Shown here piece after piece: positions 35,304 to 43,733 of a stretch of 64,000 nucleotides of DNA; within the stretch, counting starts at the first letter, position 1; each line of letters opens with the position of its first letter. Source of the stretch: JAGQPD01 sp020426865 (GTDB lineage: Bacteria; Planctomycetota; Planctomycetia; Pirellulales; Pirellulaceae); contig JAWKTN010000009.1 of assembly GCA_041399065.1 (NCBI GenBank), positions 62,001 to 126,000 of the forward strand, read 5' to 3'. Below the pieces are notes generated by a model. It was given only the letters and a program-made list of their open reading frames with translations, searched no databases and had not been told where the DNA came from. The position numbers and the translations under genes were made by a program.

Positions 35304-36740
35304 ATGCGGATCACGTTCATCAAGCCGAATATCGGTCGGCTCGAACATAGTCTGTACGTCGACGAAGGGCGGATGGAACCGTTGCAATTGGGTGTGCTCG
35401 CCGGGCTGACTCCAGCGGACATTGACTGCCGGTTGTATGACGATCGGATTGAACGCATACCGTACGATGATCCGACCGATTTGGTGGCCATCACGGTGGA
35501 GATTTATACGGCGCGGCGCGCGTACGAGATTGCCGAAGAGTTTCGACTACGCGGTGTGCCGGTAGTGATGGGCGGCTTTCATCCAACGTTAGTACCAGAC
35601 GAATGCCTGCAGCATGCCGACGCAATTGTGACCGGTGACGCCGAAAGGATCTGGCACAGGGTGGTGGCGGATGCTCGGCGTGGCCAGTTACGCCGGACAT
35701 ATCGTGGCGACCTGGGGGAACCGCAAGCGGGGGGCGTCTTGCCGCGTCGCGATCTTTTTCGGGGCAAGGGGTATCTACCCATCACCTTGATGCAGTTCAG
35801 CCGTGGCTGCCGCTTCAGTTGCGACTTTTGCGCGATCAGCGTCTTTTTTAACCGCCGCAATTTTGTACGGCGAACGCATGAAGTTCTGGAAGAAATCGCC
35901 AATCAGAATCGCAAGCTGGTCTTCTTTGTCGACGACAATTTCCTGTCCAATCACGAAGCGGCAAAGGCATTCTTGCGCGAATTGGTTCCACTACGAATTC
36001 GCTGGGTATCGCAAGCCTCGTTGGACATGACGAACGACCCAGAATTGATGCGGCTGCTCGTCGACAGCGGCTGCTTGGGGAACGTGATTGGATTTGAATC
36101 GCTCAATCCTTACAATCTTCAGCAGATGAAGAAAGGTCCCAACTTTCTTGTCTCGAGCAAACGCAAGCCATTGCGCGACGGTTGGGACTACTATGAACGC
36201 GCCGTCCAGATTCTTCGTGATCATCACCTGCAAACGTGGGCGGCGTTTACGTTGGGGCATGATCATGATACGCTGGCCTCGATTCGGGAGACGAGCGATT
36301 TCGCTGTGCACCACAAGTTTTGCTTCGCGGCATACAACATTCTCATGCCGTATCCCAATACTCCGTTTTATGCACGATTGCAGAGCGAAGGCCGGCTGCT
36401 CTACGACGGTTGCTGGTGGCTGCACCCCGATTACCGCTTCAACTACGCTGCGTTCGTGCCGCGCCACATGACCCCCGAAGCATTGACGGAAGCTTGTTGG
36501 CAATGCCGCAGAGTATGGAATTCACCGGCGTCCATCTTCAAACGAATGTGGGATTTCAAGACTCATTTGAGTTCGCCCGTGCGGTTGGCCGCCTACCTGC
36601 AGTACAATCCGATTTATGCCCGGGAAGCCCGCAAGAAACAAGGAATGTTGTTCGGTCTGTTTCGCCGAGCTCCCGGTAGTCGCGTCCCAGTACGTTCGTT
36701 TACGGTAGTGGACGACGCCAGAGTGTCATCGCGACCATGA
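35304..36740 (+). CDS. Cobalamin-domain radical SAM enzyme, paralogue 2
   Basis: 478 residues, clearly paralogous to the gene at 31825. The B12-like domain (ITVEIYTARRAYEIAEEFRLRG, PVVMGGFHPTL) is followed by the cluster motif C169-x3-C173-x2-C176 (SRGCRFSCDFC). Then come VSQASLDM, GFESLNPYNLQQMKKG, GHDHDT and a DUF4070-like end (YPNTPFYARLQSEGRLL, WWLHPDYRFNYAAFVPRHM). It differs from its paralogues by a longer insert after the QQMKK motif (about residues 275-290). The start has GGGGAA upstream. It reads directly into the next radical SAM gene with a 4-bp overlap. Confidence 0.93.
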   Translation: MRITFIKPNIGRLEHSLYVDEGRMEPLQLGVLAGLTPADIDCRLYDDRIERIPYDDPTDLVAITVEIYTARRAYEIAEEFRLRGVPVVMGGFHPTLVPDECLQHADAIVTGDAERIWHRVVADARRGQLRRTYRGDLGEPQAGGVLPRRDLFRGKGYLPITLMQFSRGCRFSCDFCAISVFFNRRNFVRRTHEVLEEIANQNRKLVFFVDDNFLSNHEAAKAFLRELVPLRIRWVSQASLDMTNDPELMRLLVDSGCLGNVIGFESLNPYNLQQMKKGPNFLVSSKRKPLRDGWDYYERAVQILRDHHLQTWAAFTLGHDHDTLASIRETSDFAVHHKFCFAAYNILMPYPNTPFYARLQSEGRLLYDGCWWLHPDYRFNYAAFVPRHMTPEALTEACWQCRRVWNSPASIFKRMWDFKTHLSSPVRLAAYLQYNPIYAREARKKQGMLFGLFRRAPGSRVPVRSFTVVDDARVSSRP

Positions 36741-38089
36741 AGCAATCGACCTTAAAACGTATCGTATTGATCTCTCCCAAAGGGCCCCTCTATCGACATC
36801 GAGGCGGTATTTTTGGTCGTTCGCTGCGGTACATGCCGTTGACGCTTCCGACTTTGGCGTCGTTAGTACCGGACGAGCTCGATATTGATGTGCGATGCGT
36901 GGACGAAGGGATTACGGATGTCGATCTTGGATTAAGTGCCGACCTGATTGGCATGACCGTTATCACGGGCACCGCGCCCCGTGCGTACCAGCTGGCCGCA
37001 CACTTCCGCGGTCGCGGGATTCCGGTTGTCCTGGGGGGCCCGCATATCACCCTGATGCCCGACGAAGCTGCCCAGTATGCCGATGCGATCGTCGTCGGCT
37101 ACGCCGAGATTACGTGGCCGCAGTTGTTGCGCGATTTTTTCAGCGGGTCGATGCAACATCGATATGATCAAGGTGCCGATTTTCGCCTTGGCGGCTTTCC
37201 GCTTCCCAATCGTACGGTCTTGCCCGAACGACGATATCTGACCGCAAACGTCTTCGAAGCGACGCGCGGCTGTGTTCACAACTGCTCGTTCTGTGTCGTC
37301 CCAGCTGCGTGGGGGCGGCGTCCCTGGCAAAAACCCGTAGAAGAAATCGTCGACGACCTGCGACGACAAAACGCACGGCAGGCCATCTTCGTGGACTTGA
37401 ATCTGATCGCCGATCGCGAATATGCCGCCAGGTTGTTCCAATCGCTGATTCCCTTGCGTATCCAATGGTATGGACTGGCGACCACACTGCTTTGCAATGA
37501 TCTGCCCCTGTTGGACTTGGCGGCCGATAGTGGCTGTCGTGGTTTGTTGATGGGGCTGGAATCGATCTCTCCACAAGCGCTGCGAGATTCGCACAAGAGC
37601 TTCAATCGACCGGAGGATTACCCGCGAGTCGTCGAGCACCTGCATCGACGGGGCATTGCCCTGCAAGGCTGTTTTGTATTCGGTGCGGACGATGATACGC
37701 CCGATGTATTCCTGCGGACGGCGAAGTTTGCCGTGGAATGTGGCATCGACCTGCCGCGATTCGCGATCCTCACACCGTTTCCCGCTACCGAGTTGTTCTT
37801 CCGCATGGATGCTGCGGGACGGATCATCACACGTAATTGGGAATACTACGATGGCCAACACGTTGTCTTTCAACCTGCGCAATTGACGGTTAACCAATTG
37901 CAGGATGGGACCGAGATGGCCTGGAAGTATGCCTATTCCTATGGCAATATCGCCCGTCGCATCTGGCGATCGCCGGCGCGCAAGATGTTGGCACTTCTTA
38001 CAAATCTCGGATACCGCCACTACGCCTACCATCTGCATCGGTTTTACACCTGTGATGCCCCCATTGAAAGCCTGCTGGTGCGGTCATGA
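36737..38089 (+). CDS. Cobalamin-domain radical SAM enzyme, paralogue 3 (divergent)
   Basis: 450 residues. The N-terminal domain is of a different subtype: RYMPLTLPTLASLVPDEL and VDEGIT replace the ELYDERIE segment of the others, while TGTAPRAYQLAAHFRGRGIPVVLGGPH is shared. The radical SAM cluster is C179-x3-C183-x2-C186 (TRGCVHNCSFC). FGADDDTPDVF replaces GYDHDTP. The C-terminus retains FPATELFFRMDAAGRI and FQPAQLTVNQLQDG. ATGA overlap couples it to both neighbours. It probably catalyses a different step from paralogues 1, 2 and 4. Confidence 0.92.
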   Translation: MKQSTLKRIVLISPKGPLYRHRGGIFGRSLRYMPLTLPTLASLVPDELDIDVRCVDEGITDVDLGLSADLIGMTVITGTAPRAYQLAAHFRGRGIPVVLGGPHITLMPDEAAQYADAIVVGYAEITWPQLLRDFFSGSMQHRYDQGADFRLGGFPLPNRTVLPERRYLTANVFEATRGCVHNCSFCVVPAAWGRRPWQKPVEEIVDDLRRQNARQAIFVDLNLIADREYAARLFQSLIPLRIQWYGLATTLLCNDLPLLDLAADSGCRGLLMGLESISPQALRDSHKSFNRPEDYPRVVEHLHRRGIALQGCFVFGADDDTPDVFLRTAKFAVECGIDLPRFAILTPFPATELFFRMDAAGRIITRNWEYYDGQHVVFQPAQLTVNQLQDGTEMAWKYAYSYGNIARRIWRSPARKMLALLTNLGYRHYAYHLHRFYTCDAPIESLLVRS

Positions 38090-39495
38090 CGGCTTCCATC
38101 GAGCAAGAACATGCCATGGGGCGATCGGTGCGACAGCGACCGTTTCGACTGACCATCATCCATCCTTGTGTCGGTCGCCGACGTGGCATGCGGCGATACA
38201 TTCGCACTTGGTGCATGGAGCCGATTCCGGCAGCGATGCTCGCTGCACTCACACCAAAATGCGTTGATACCCGGTTCTATGACGACCGTTTGGAGCCCAT
38301 TGCATTTGACGAACCTACCGATCTTGTCGCTATCAGCATCGAAACCTACACGGCCCGCCGAGCTTACCAGATTGCCAGCGAATATCGGCAACGGGGTATT
38401 CCCGTGGTGATGGGAGGTTTCCATGCGACGTTGTGCCCAGACGAGGTTGCAGATTATGCCGACGCCGTCGTCGTCGGTGAAGCTGAGAGTACGTTCGCGG
38501 CGGTGATTGACGATTTTCGACACGGCACCGTGCAGAAGATTTACCGGGCCGCGAGGCGTGCGACGGTCGACGTGGCACCTGACCGGACGATCTTCCAGGG
38601 AAAACGTTACCTCCCCATTCGGCTGGTGGAATTCGCTCGTGGCTGCCGTTTCCGCTGTGATTTTTGCGCCATAACGTCGTTTTATCAGGCAGCACACCAT
38701 CACCGAGCGGTCGATCGGGTGATCGAAGAGATTCAGCGAGTGCGTCGGCGTGGGCAAATGATCTTTTTTATTGACGACAATATTACGTCTGGCACCGACG
38801 AAGCAAAGGAACTGATGCGTGCCCTGATTCCCTACCGACTGCGGTGGGTCGGTCAAACTGCCATCAATGTGGCTCACGATGACGAGATGCTAACGTTGAT
38901 GAAACAAAGTGGATGCCAGGGCGTGTTGATCGGCATTGAGTCGCTCGACCAGAGCAGCCTGCAGCAAATGAACAAGACGTTCAATCTGATGCGCGGCGGC
39001 CCACCAGTCGCCCTGGCCAATTTGCGGCGACATGGTCTGTCTGTCTACGGGACCTTCATGTTTGGCTATGATCACGATACTCCCGAGACCATCCAGCGGA
39101 CGGTCGATTTTGCCAACGACGAAGGCCTGTTCATAGCGGCGTTCAATCACGTAACGCCGTTTCCGGGAACGCCACTTTACGATCGGATGCGGGCGGAAAG
39201 ACGACTGTTGTATGACGCCTGGTGGCTCGACCCGCAGTATCGTTATAACATGATCCCGTTTCAACCCAAGACCATGTCGCCCGATGAACTCGCCCAGCAA
39301 TGCCTCGATGCGCGACGATCATTCTACAGCTGGACCAGCATTGCTCGCCGCGGTATGGCAGCGACCAACCGTCGTAGTCCGTATGTGGTATGGAACTATT
39401 GGGCGATCAACGCGTTGCATCATTGGGATATCGAAGGTCGCAGCGGTTTGCCAATGGGAGATGAGCAGTGGCAAGGCGAATTGCTCAAGGCTTGA
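38086..39495 (+). CDS. Cobalamin-domain radical SAM enzyme, paralogue 4
   Basis: 469 residues. It starts with a 20-residue polar extension (an internal ATG at residue 11 is an alternative). It then has the B12-like domain (SIETYTARRAYQIASEYRQRG, PVVMGGFHATLCPDE) and the cluster motif C187-x3-C191-x2-C194 (ARGCRFRCDFC). Further on are GIESLDQSSLQQMNK, GYDHDTPET, TPFPGTPLYDRMRAERRL and FQPKTMSPDELAQQ. By eye it is closest to paralogue 1. It overlaps the preceding gene by four bases and the following one by up to 28. Confidence 0.93.
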   Translation: MTASIEQEHAMGRSVRQRPFRLTIIHPCVGRRRGMRRYIRTWCMEPIPAAMLAALTPKCVDTRFYDDRLEPIAFDEPTDLVAISIETYTARRAYQIASEYRQRGIPVVMGGFHATLCPDEVADYADAVVVGEAESTFAAVIDDFRHGTVQKIYRAARRATVDVAPDRTIFQGKRYLPIRLVEFARGCRFRCDFCAITSFYQAAHHHRAVDRVIEEIQRVRRRGQMIFFIDDNITSGTDEAKELMRALIPYRLRWVGQTAINVAHDDEMLTLMKQSGCQGVLIGIESLDQSSLQQMNKTFNLMRGGPPVALANLRRHGLSVYGTFMFGYDHDTPETIQRTVDFANDEGLFIAAFNHVTPFPGTPLYDRMRAERRLLYDAWWLDPQYRYNMIPFQPKTMSPDELAQQCLDARRSFYSWTSIARRGMAATNRRSPYVVWNYWAINALHHWDIEGRSGLPMGDEQWQGELLKA

Positions 39496-40649
39496 GTGCC
39501 GCCATCCCGGGGCAGCGATATCAGTTTCGCCTGGCGACCGCCAGAGACGAGGCCGAATTGCGCGAAGTCATACGGCAGTGTCCAATGGACGGTGATCTTC
39601 GCGTTACCCTCCGACGTGAACCCAACTACTTCGACGCCGGCGTGGTCGAAGGCCCCACGCGCCAGACACTGGTGGGCGTGCAGGTTGGTGGTCGCACAGG
39701 AGAACCCGATCGCATCGTCGGCTTCGGTACTCGCAGCGTTCGACCGCGATTTGTCGATGGTGAAAAACTCGCGGTCGGCTACCTTTCCGGCTTGAGGATC
39801 TTGCCGCAACACCGAGGAGGAACCCTGCTTGCGCGTGGATATCGTCACTTCCGCCAGCTACACGGTGACGGTGCCACTACCATGTACCTGACGACGATCG
39901 CCGACGGCAACCCGTCAGCTCTGACGACGATCGCCGCCAACCGTCGCGGCATGCCCCACTACTATCGCTTGGGACAGTACCATACATGTGTCATTTCAGC
40001 GCGTTCTCGGTGGCTGCACAAACAACCGTCGCTGTCCGGTGATCTCAACGTTGCCGGCCTACAACCGCAGGAATTACCCGAATATATAGATTATCTACAT
40101 ATGCAGGGAGTGGAGCGGTTGTTTTTTCCGTGTTACGACGAGCGTGATTTTGTGGGGCGGGAGGCAACGTTTCGAGATTTGGCGTGGGAAGATGTGCTGA
40201 TCGCCCGGCGAAAGGGAAGGATTGTTGGGAGCTTGGCGTTGTGGGATCAACGTGGATTCAAACAGTCGGTGGTCGAAGGATATGGCGGAAGGTTACGGTG
40301 GCTACGGCCGTATTGGAATGCGGCGGCACGAATCATGCGCTGGCCACGATTTCCGGATGTAGGATGTGCATTCGAGTCGGTGATCGGAGCGTTGCCAATC
40401 GTAGCGCGGGGAGAAGAAGGCGTGTTGGAAGGAATGATCAGCAGAGCGCGACAGCACATCGCGGAAAAGTGGCCGGAATGTTCGAGCCTACTGTTGGGCG
40501 TGTTTGAGCGTGATCGGCTCTTTGATACAATCCACCGTAACAGTCTGTTTCGGTATGTCACGCACGTATATCTGGTGTATTGGGACGACGAAATCGATCC
40601 GACGAGGTATGCTGGGCGTGATATCTATTTGGAGTTAGGTTGTCTGTAA
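39468..40649 (+). CDS. GNAT-like acyltransferase-fold protein
   Basis: 393 residues. The N-terminal half resembles a GCN5-related N-acetyltransferase: FRLATARDEAELREVIRQC, then VGYLSGLRILPQHRGGTLLARGYRHF, where the R-x-x-G-x-L pattern sits at the acyl-CoA pyrophosphate loop. The second half (about 200-393) repeats an alpha/beta pattern with LWDQRGFKQSVV, possibly a second GNAT-like unit. GTG 39468 gives a 28-bp overlap with the radical SAM gene; a TTG at 39492, overlapping its TGA, is an alternative. It could N-acylate an amine in the pathway product. Function is inferred from fold and context. Confidence 0.85.
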   Translation: MARRIAQGLSAAIPGQRYQFRLATARDEAELREVIRQCPMDGDLRVTLRREPNYFDAGVVEGPTRQTLVGVQVGGRTGEPDRIVGFGTRSVRPRFVDGEKLAVGYLSGLRILPQHRGGTLLARGYRHFRQLHGDGATTMYLTTIADGNPSALTTIAANRRGMPHYYRLGQYHTCVISARSRWLHKQPSLSGDLNVAGLQPQELPEYIDYLHMQGVERLFFPCYDERDFVGREATFRDLAWEDVLIARRKGRIVGSLALWDQRGFKQSVVEGYGGRLRWLRPYWNAAARIMRWPRFPDVGCAFESVIGALPIVARGEEGVLEGMISRARQHIAEKWPECSSLLLGVFERDRLFDTIHRNSLFRYVTHVYLVYWDDEIDPTRYAGRDIYLELGCL

Positions 40650-40701
40650 CATTCACGTTAAGCTCACGCGACATGGCCGCAATAATCAGGATTTGCCAAC
40701 A

Positions 40702-41448
40702 ATGACACTTGTCAGCCATCGCGCGCACGCGGCGAACTTGACGATCGCGGAGCAGGATGAGATGTTTGACCTATTCGCGCGATACTACCAGCCGGTCGAC
40801 CGTGGTCGGTTTGAGCGGGATCTGTCGCGCAAGCAGTGGGTTATCCAGTTGCGGCACGCAGAGACCGGCAAGTTGTGTGGGTTTTCGACTCAGGTATTGG
40901 TACAAGCACCGGCGCTTGGCGGAGTGACTCATGCGTTGTTCTCGGGGGACACGATTGTCGATCCCGAGCATTGGAACGAAACGGCGTTGGTGCGCGAATG
41001 GGGCCGTTTGGCGATGGAGTTGCGTGACGAAGTGGCGCCGGAGCCGCTGTATTGGTACTTGATTTCGAAAGGTTACCGAACGTATCGTTTTCTGCCGGTG
41101 TTCTTTCGTGAATTCTATCCGCGACGCGATCGCGAGACGCCTGGCGACGTGCAAGAAATCTTGGATGCACTGGGGCGTCAACTGTTTTGCAGTGGATATG
41201 ACGCGCAGCGCGGCATCGTGGTTGGCAATCCACAGAAAGAACGCTTACGAGCGGGGGTAGCCGATATTACCGACGCCCGCCGGCAGAATGCGGACATTCG
41301 CTTTTTTGCTGAAGCGAACCCAGGTCACGCCGAAGGTGACGAGCTATGTTGCCTTGCGCGGTTGGACGTGGAGAATTTCACGCGAGCAGGAATTCGCTTG
41401 TTGGATCCAAAATATCGGCCAGGGCCAGTGAGTAGCGCGCGTTGTTGA
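40702..41448 (+). CDS. GNAT-like protein, second in cluster
   Basis: 248 residues from ATG 40702, with AGGA about 10 bases upstream; the frame is open 9 bases further to a TTG. Segments such as RDLSRKQWVIQLRHAETGKLCGFSTQVLV and LFSGDTIVDPEHW look like the strand-turn-strand of a GNAT or leucyl/phenylalanyl-transferase-like fold, but no clear acyl-CoA loop is seen. The end overlaps the GH3-type gene by 7 bp. It is unrecognised beyond that; the position suggests a role in loading or modifying an acyl group. Confidence 0.82.
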   Translation: MTLVSHRAHAANLTIAEQDEMFDLFARYYQPVDRGRFERDLSRKQWVIQLRHAETGKLCGFSTQVLVQAPALGGVTHALFSGDTIVDPEHWNETALVREWGRLAMELRDEVAPEPLYWYLISKGYRTYRFLPVFFREFYPRRDRETPGDVQEILDALGRQLFCSGYDAQRGIVVGNPQKERLRAGVADITDARRQNADIRFFAEANPGHAEGDELCCLARLDVENFTRAGIRLLDPKYRPGPVSSARC

Positions 41449-43103
41449 ACACGGCATACTGGTTGAATACTGCTTGGATGGCCACGTGTGCGGCTGAAGC
41501 TCGGCGTTTCGATCGCGCCACGATGCGTGTAGGGACAGAACAGGAGCGATTGCTAAATTGTATCGTGCGGGCCAATCGCGATTGCTGGTACGGCAAACAA
41601 TTTGACTTTGCAAAACTCAGGTCGGTTGAGGATTTCCAGCGGGCGGTACCGGTGTGCCGGTATGACGACTTGCGCTCGCCGCTGGAACGCATCGCGTCGG
41701 GCGAGGGACGTGTCCTTACTGGCCGGCCCGTTACGTTGTTCGAGCCGACGGGCGGCACAGCCGGTGGTGAGAAGCTGATTCCGTACACACACGCATTGCG
41801 GCGACAGTTTCAGCGGGCTGTGTCGACATGGGTCTACGATGTGATGAAATATATTCCCGCTGTCCGGCAGGGACCGGCGTATTGGTCGATCTCGCCGCCA
41901 CCGCTACGAGCGAAGCGTACCAGCGGCGGAATTCCAATTGGCTTTCAAGAGGATCGCGACTATCTCGCATCTTGGCAACGGTGGACGGTTGCGCAATTGC
42001 TCGTAGCACCCCCAATCCTGCGAACCATGAGCCACATCGAGAACGCTCGCTATCTCACATTGCTCGCAATGTTGGCCGAACCGCGACTGGCACTGATTTC
42101 GGTGTGGAGCCCGACCTTCTTGACGACGCTGCTGGAAGATCTCCCGCGGTACTCGCCTCGCTTGTGTGACGACCTTCATGATGGAAAGGTACGATTGCCG
42201 CGGACTGATGGGGAGGTTGATGTCTCTCAAGTCAGAATCGCTCGCAACATGGAAAGGGCAGATGCGTTGCGAGGGCTAACGGTGGATGCTGATGATCCAG
42301 GTGGATGGTTACCATCGGTATGGCCGCAACTTGCGCTGGTCAGCTGTTGGGCAGACGCCTCGTCAGCAACGTTCGTGCCACGACTGAGACAGCTACTACC
42401 ACACGCACGGATCCAACCCAAGGGATTGCTTGCAACCGAGGGCATTGTCTCATTTCCCTTGACCGCCGCAGGTGGTTGTGTACTTGCCGTGCGTTCGCAT
42501 TTCTTCGAGTTCCTGGAGGTGGACGAGTACGAAGAAACAAAAGTCTCCGCAGCACCGCGGTTGGCAGAGCAATTAGAGACCAATCGCCGTTATCGTGTGA
42601 TTCTAACAACAGGCGGTGGATTATATCGATACGATATTGGAGATGTCATCGAAGTCGTCGGCCAATATCGCCAATGTCCGATCGTTCGATTCATTGGCCG
42701 CACCGCCCTGGTCTCCGATTTGGTGGGGGAAAAACTGCATGAAACGCACGTGCGCGAGTCGATCGAAAGGGCCTGCCGAGATTGTCGGATCTCCGCCGTG
42801 TTTGCGATGTTGGCACCTGTAATGAACCACTCTCCCGGATACTGCCTGTATTTGGAGGCCGAGCATCCGCTTGATTCGGAGCGGTCGTTGGCATTGGAAC
42901 AACAACTGGACGAATTGCTGTCGATCAATCCACAGTATCGAATCGCTGTCGAATCGCGGCAACTGCTACCCGTTACCGTGCGACTGACACGCAAAGGGGC
43001 CGCTCAGCGATACCAGCAGCGGCGAATGGAACAAGGGCAGCGGTTGGGAGATATTAAATTCATGGCGCTTGATGGGAAAGCGGATTGGAGCGGATTGGAG
43101 TAA
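41442..43103 (+). CDS. GH3-family acyl-adenylating (acyl-amido synthetase-like) enzyme
   Basis: 553 residues. GH3 proteins adenylate a carboxylic acid and transfer it, classically to an amino acid amine (plant jasmonate/auxin conjugases). Seen: the ATP motif FEPTGGTAGGEKLIPYT (residues 100-116), the middle motif GLLATEGIVSFPL, and TTGGGLYRYDIGDVIEV near residue 395, the YxxGD-type adenylate motif. The C-terminal small domain follows (RFIGRTALVSDLVGEKLHE). Bacterial GH3 homologues are mostly uncharacterised. As last gene of the cluster it would activate the carboxylate for amide or ester formation. Confidence 0.9.
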   Translation: MLNTAYWLNTAWMATCAAEARRFDRATMRVGTEQERLLNCIVRANRDCWYGKQFDFAKLRSVEDFQRAVPVCRYDDLRSPLERIASGEGRVLTGRPVTLFEPTGGTAGGEKLIPYTHALRRQFQRAVSTWVYDVMKYIPAVRQGPAYWSISPPPLRAKRTSGGIPIGFQEDRDYLASWQRWTVAQLLVAPPILRTMSHIENARYLTLLAMLAEPRLALISVWSPTFLTTLLEDLPRYSPRLCDDLHDGKVRLPRTDGEVDVSQVRIARNMERADALRGLTVDADDPGGWLPSVWPQLALVSCWADASSATFVPRLRQLLPHARIQPKGLLATEGIVSFPLTAAGGCVLAVRSHFFEFLEVDEYEETKVSAAPRLAEQLETNRRYRVILTTGGGLYRYDIGDVIEVVGQYRQCPIVRFIGRTALVSDLVGEKLHETHVRESIERACRDCRISAVFAMLAPVMNHSPGYCLYLEAEHPLDSERSLALEQQLDELLSINPQYRIAVESRQLLPVTVRLTRKGAAQRYQQRRMEQGQRLGDIKFMALDGKADWSGLE

Positions 43104-43232
43104 AGGGTTAGGTGCTTTACCCTCCAAAGGTACTTAATCCGTCACGCCCCTGTGCTACATCGCCTGCTCTTACCCGGGAAAAGTAGGCAGGATGATAGAG
43201 GGCAGGACGATATCCGGCGACACATACCTGAG

Positions 43233-43264
43233 GAGGGCTGCGCGTCTGATCCCACGCAGCCCTC
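43233..43264. terminator. Strong hairpin between convergent cluster end and DUF4058 remnant
   Basis: The 10-bp perfect stem GAGGGCTGCG (43233-43242) pairs with CGCAGCCCTC (43255-43264), with a 12-base loop. It lies 130 bp past the GH3-type stop and 9 bp past the opposing pseudogene stop. No T-tract follows on either strand, so termination is only a possibility. Confidence 0.4.
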
Positions 43265-43273
43265 ACAGGCGAG

Positions 43274-43586
43274 CTAAGTGTATTGTTGTAGAGTAGCTTC
43301 GGCCCACTGCTTTTCGTTGGCATTGAGATGCGAAGGGACATCGCTGAAATAGTCGATGCGCCGCGCGAAACGACCGCGATCGTAAGCCGTGGTAAACACT
43401 TCGGCCAGGTCGATAATAATGTCACTGTCGGGACGACGCAGCGGTACCGGCAATGCCTGCTTCGTACTGATCCGGTAGTTTGTCTGCAATCGCTTCTCGC
43501 CAGTAGTTGATAAATGTCGCGTGGAAATCGGGCCAGAAGACGGCATCTTCCAAGAAGGGGTCGATACCTGGAAACGGGCTTGGCAT
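43274..43586 (-). pseudogene. Collapsed DUF4058 gene (N- and C-terminal ends only, frameshifted)
   Basis: From ATG 43586 one frame reads MPSPFPGIDPFLED then FWPDFHATFINYWREAIADKLPDQY, the diagnostic DUF4058 N-terminus, and stops after ASSRQ. In another frame the same region continues ALPVPLRRPDSDIIIDLAEVF and then TAYDRGRFARRIDY, the diagnostic DUF4058 C-terminus, ending at 43274. A complete DUF4058 protein is about 250 residues; only about 50 plus 65 remain. The middle has been deleted and the ends joined out of frame near position 43450. It is a clear relic. Confidence 0.78.
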
Positions 43587-43654
43587 TTCGATACCTGTCG
43601 AGGTGGTGCCGGGCGTTCAAAATGGCTGTTAGTAATTATAGCCAATCGGTGCGC

Positions 43655-43733
43655 CATTGCGAATTGGCATTGCGAATTGGAACCCCTAGAAACGTTGGGC
43701 GACATCTTCAGCCGGATGGGCATTGCGAATTGG
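43655..43733. repeat. 13-bp direct repeats CATTGCGAATTGG (tandem pair plus one)
   Basis: Perfect copies lie at 43655-43667, 43668-43680 and 43721-43733. The third copy encodes part of the C-terminal tail of the adjacent minus-strand membrane protein (ANSQCPSG), so its stop lies within the repeat field. It lies immediately upstream of the DUF4058 remnant. Confidence 0.85.

Noticed and set aside
36932..38038. 368-residue antisense ORF inside radical SAM paralogue 3
   Set aside because: Shadow frame caused by codon bias; the sense strand has the CxxxCxxC motif and operon overlaps.
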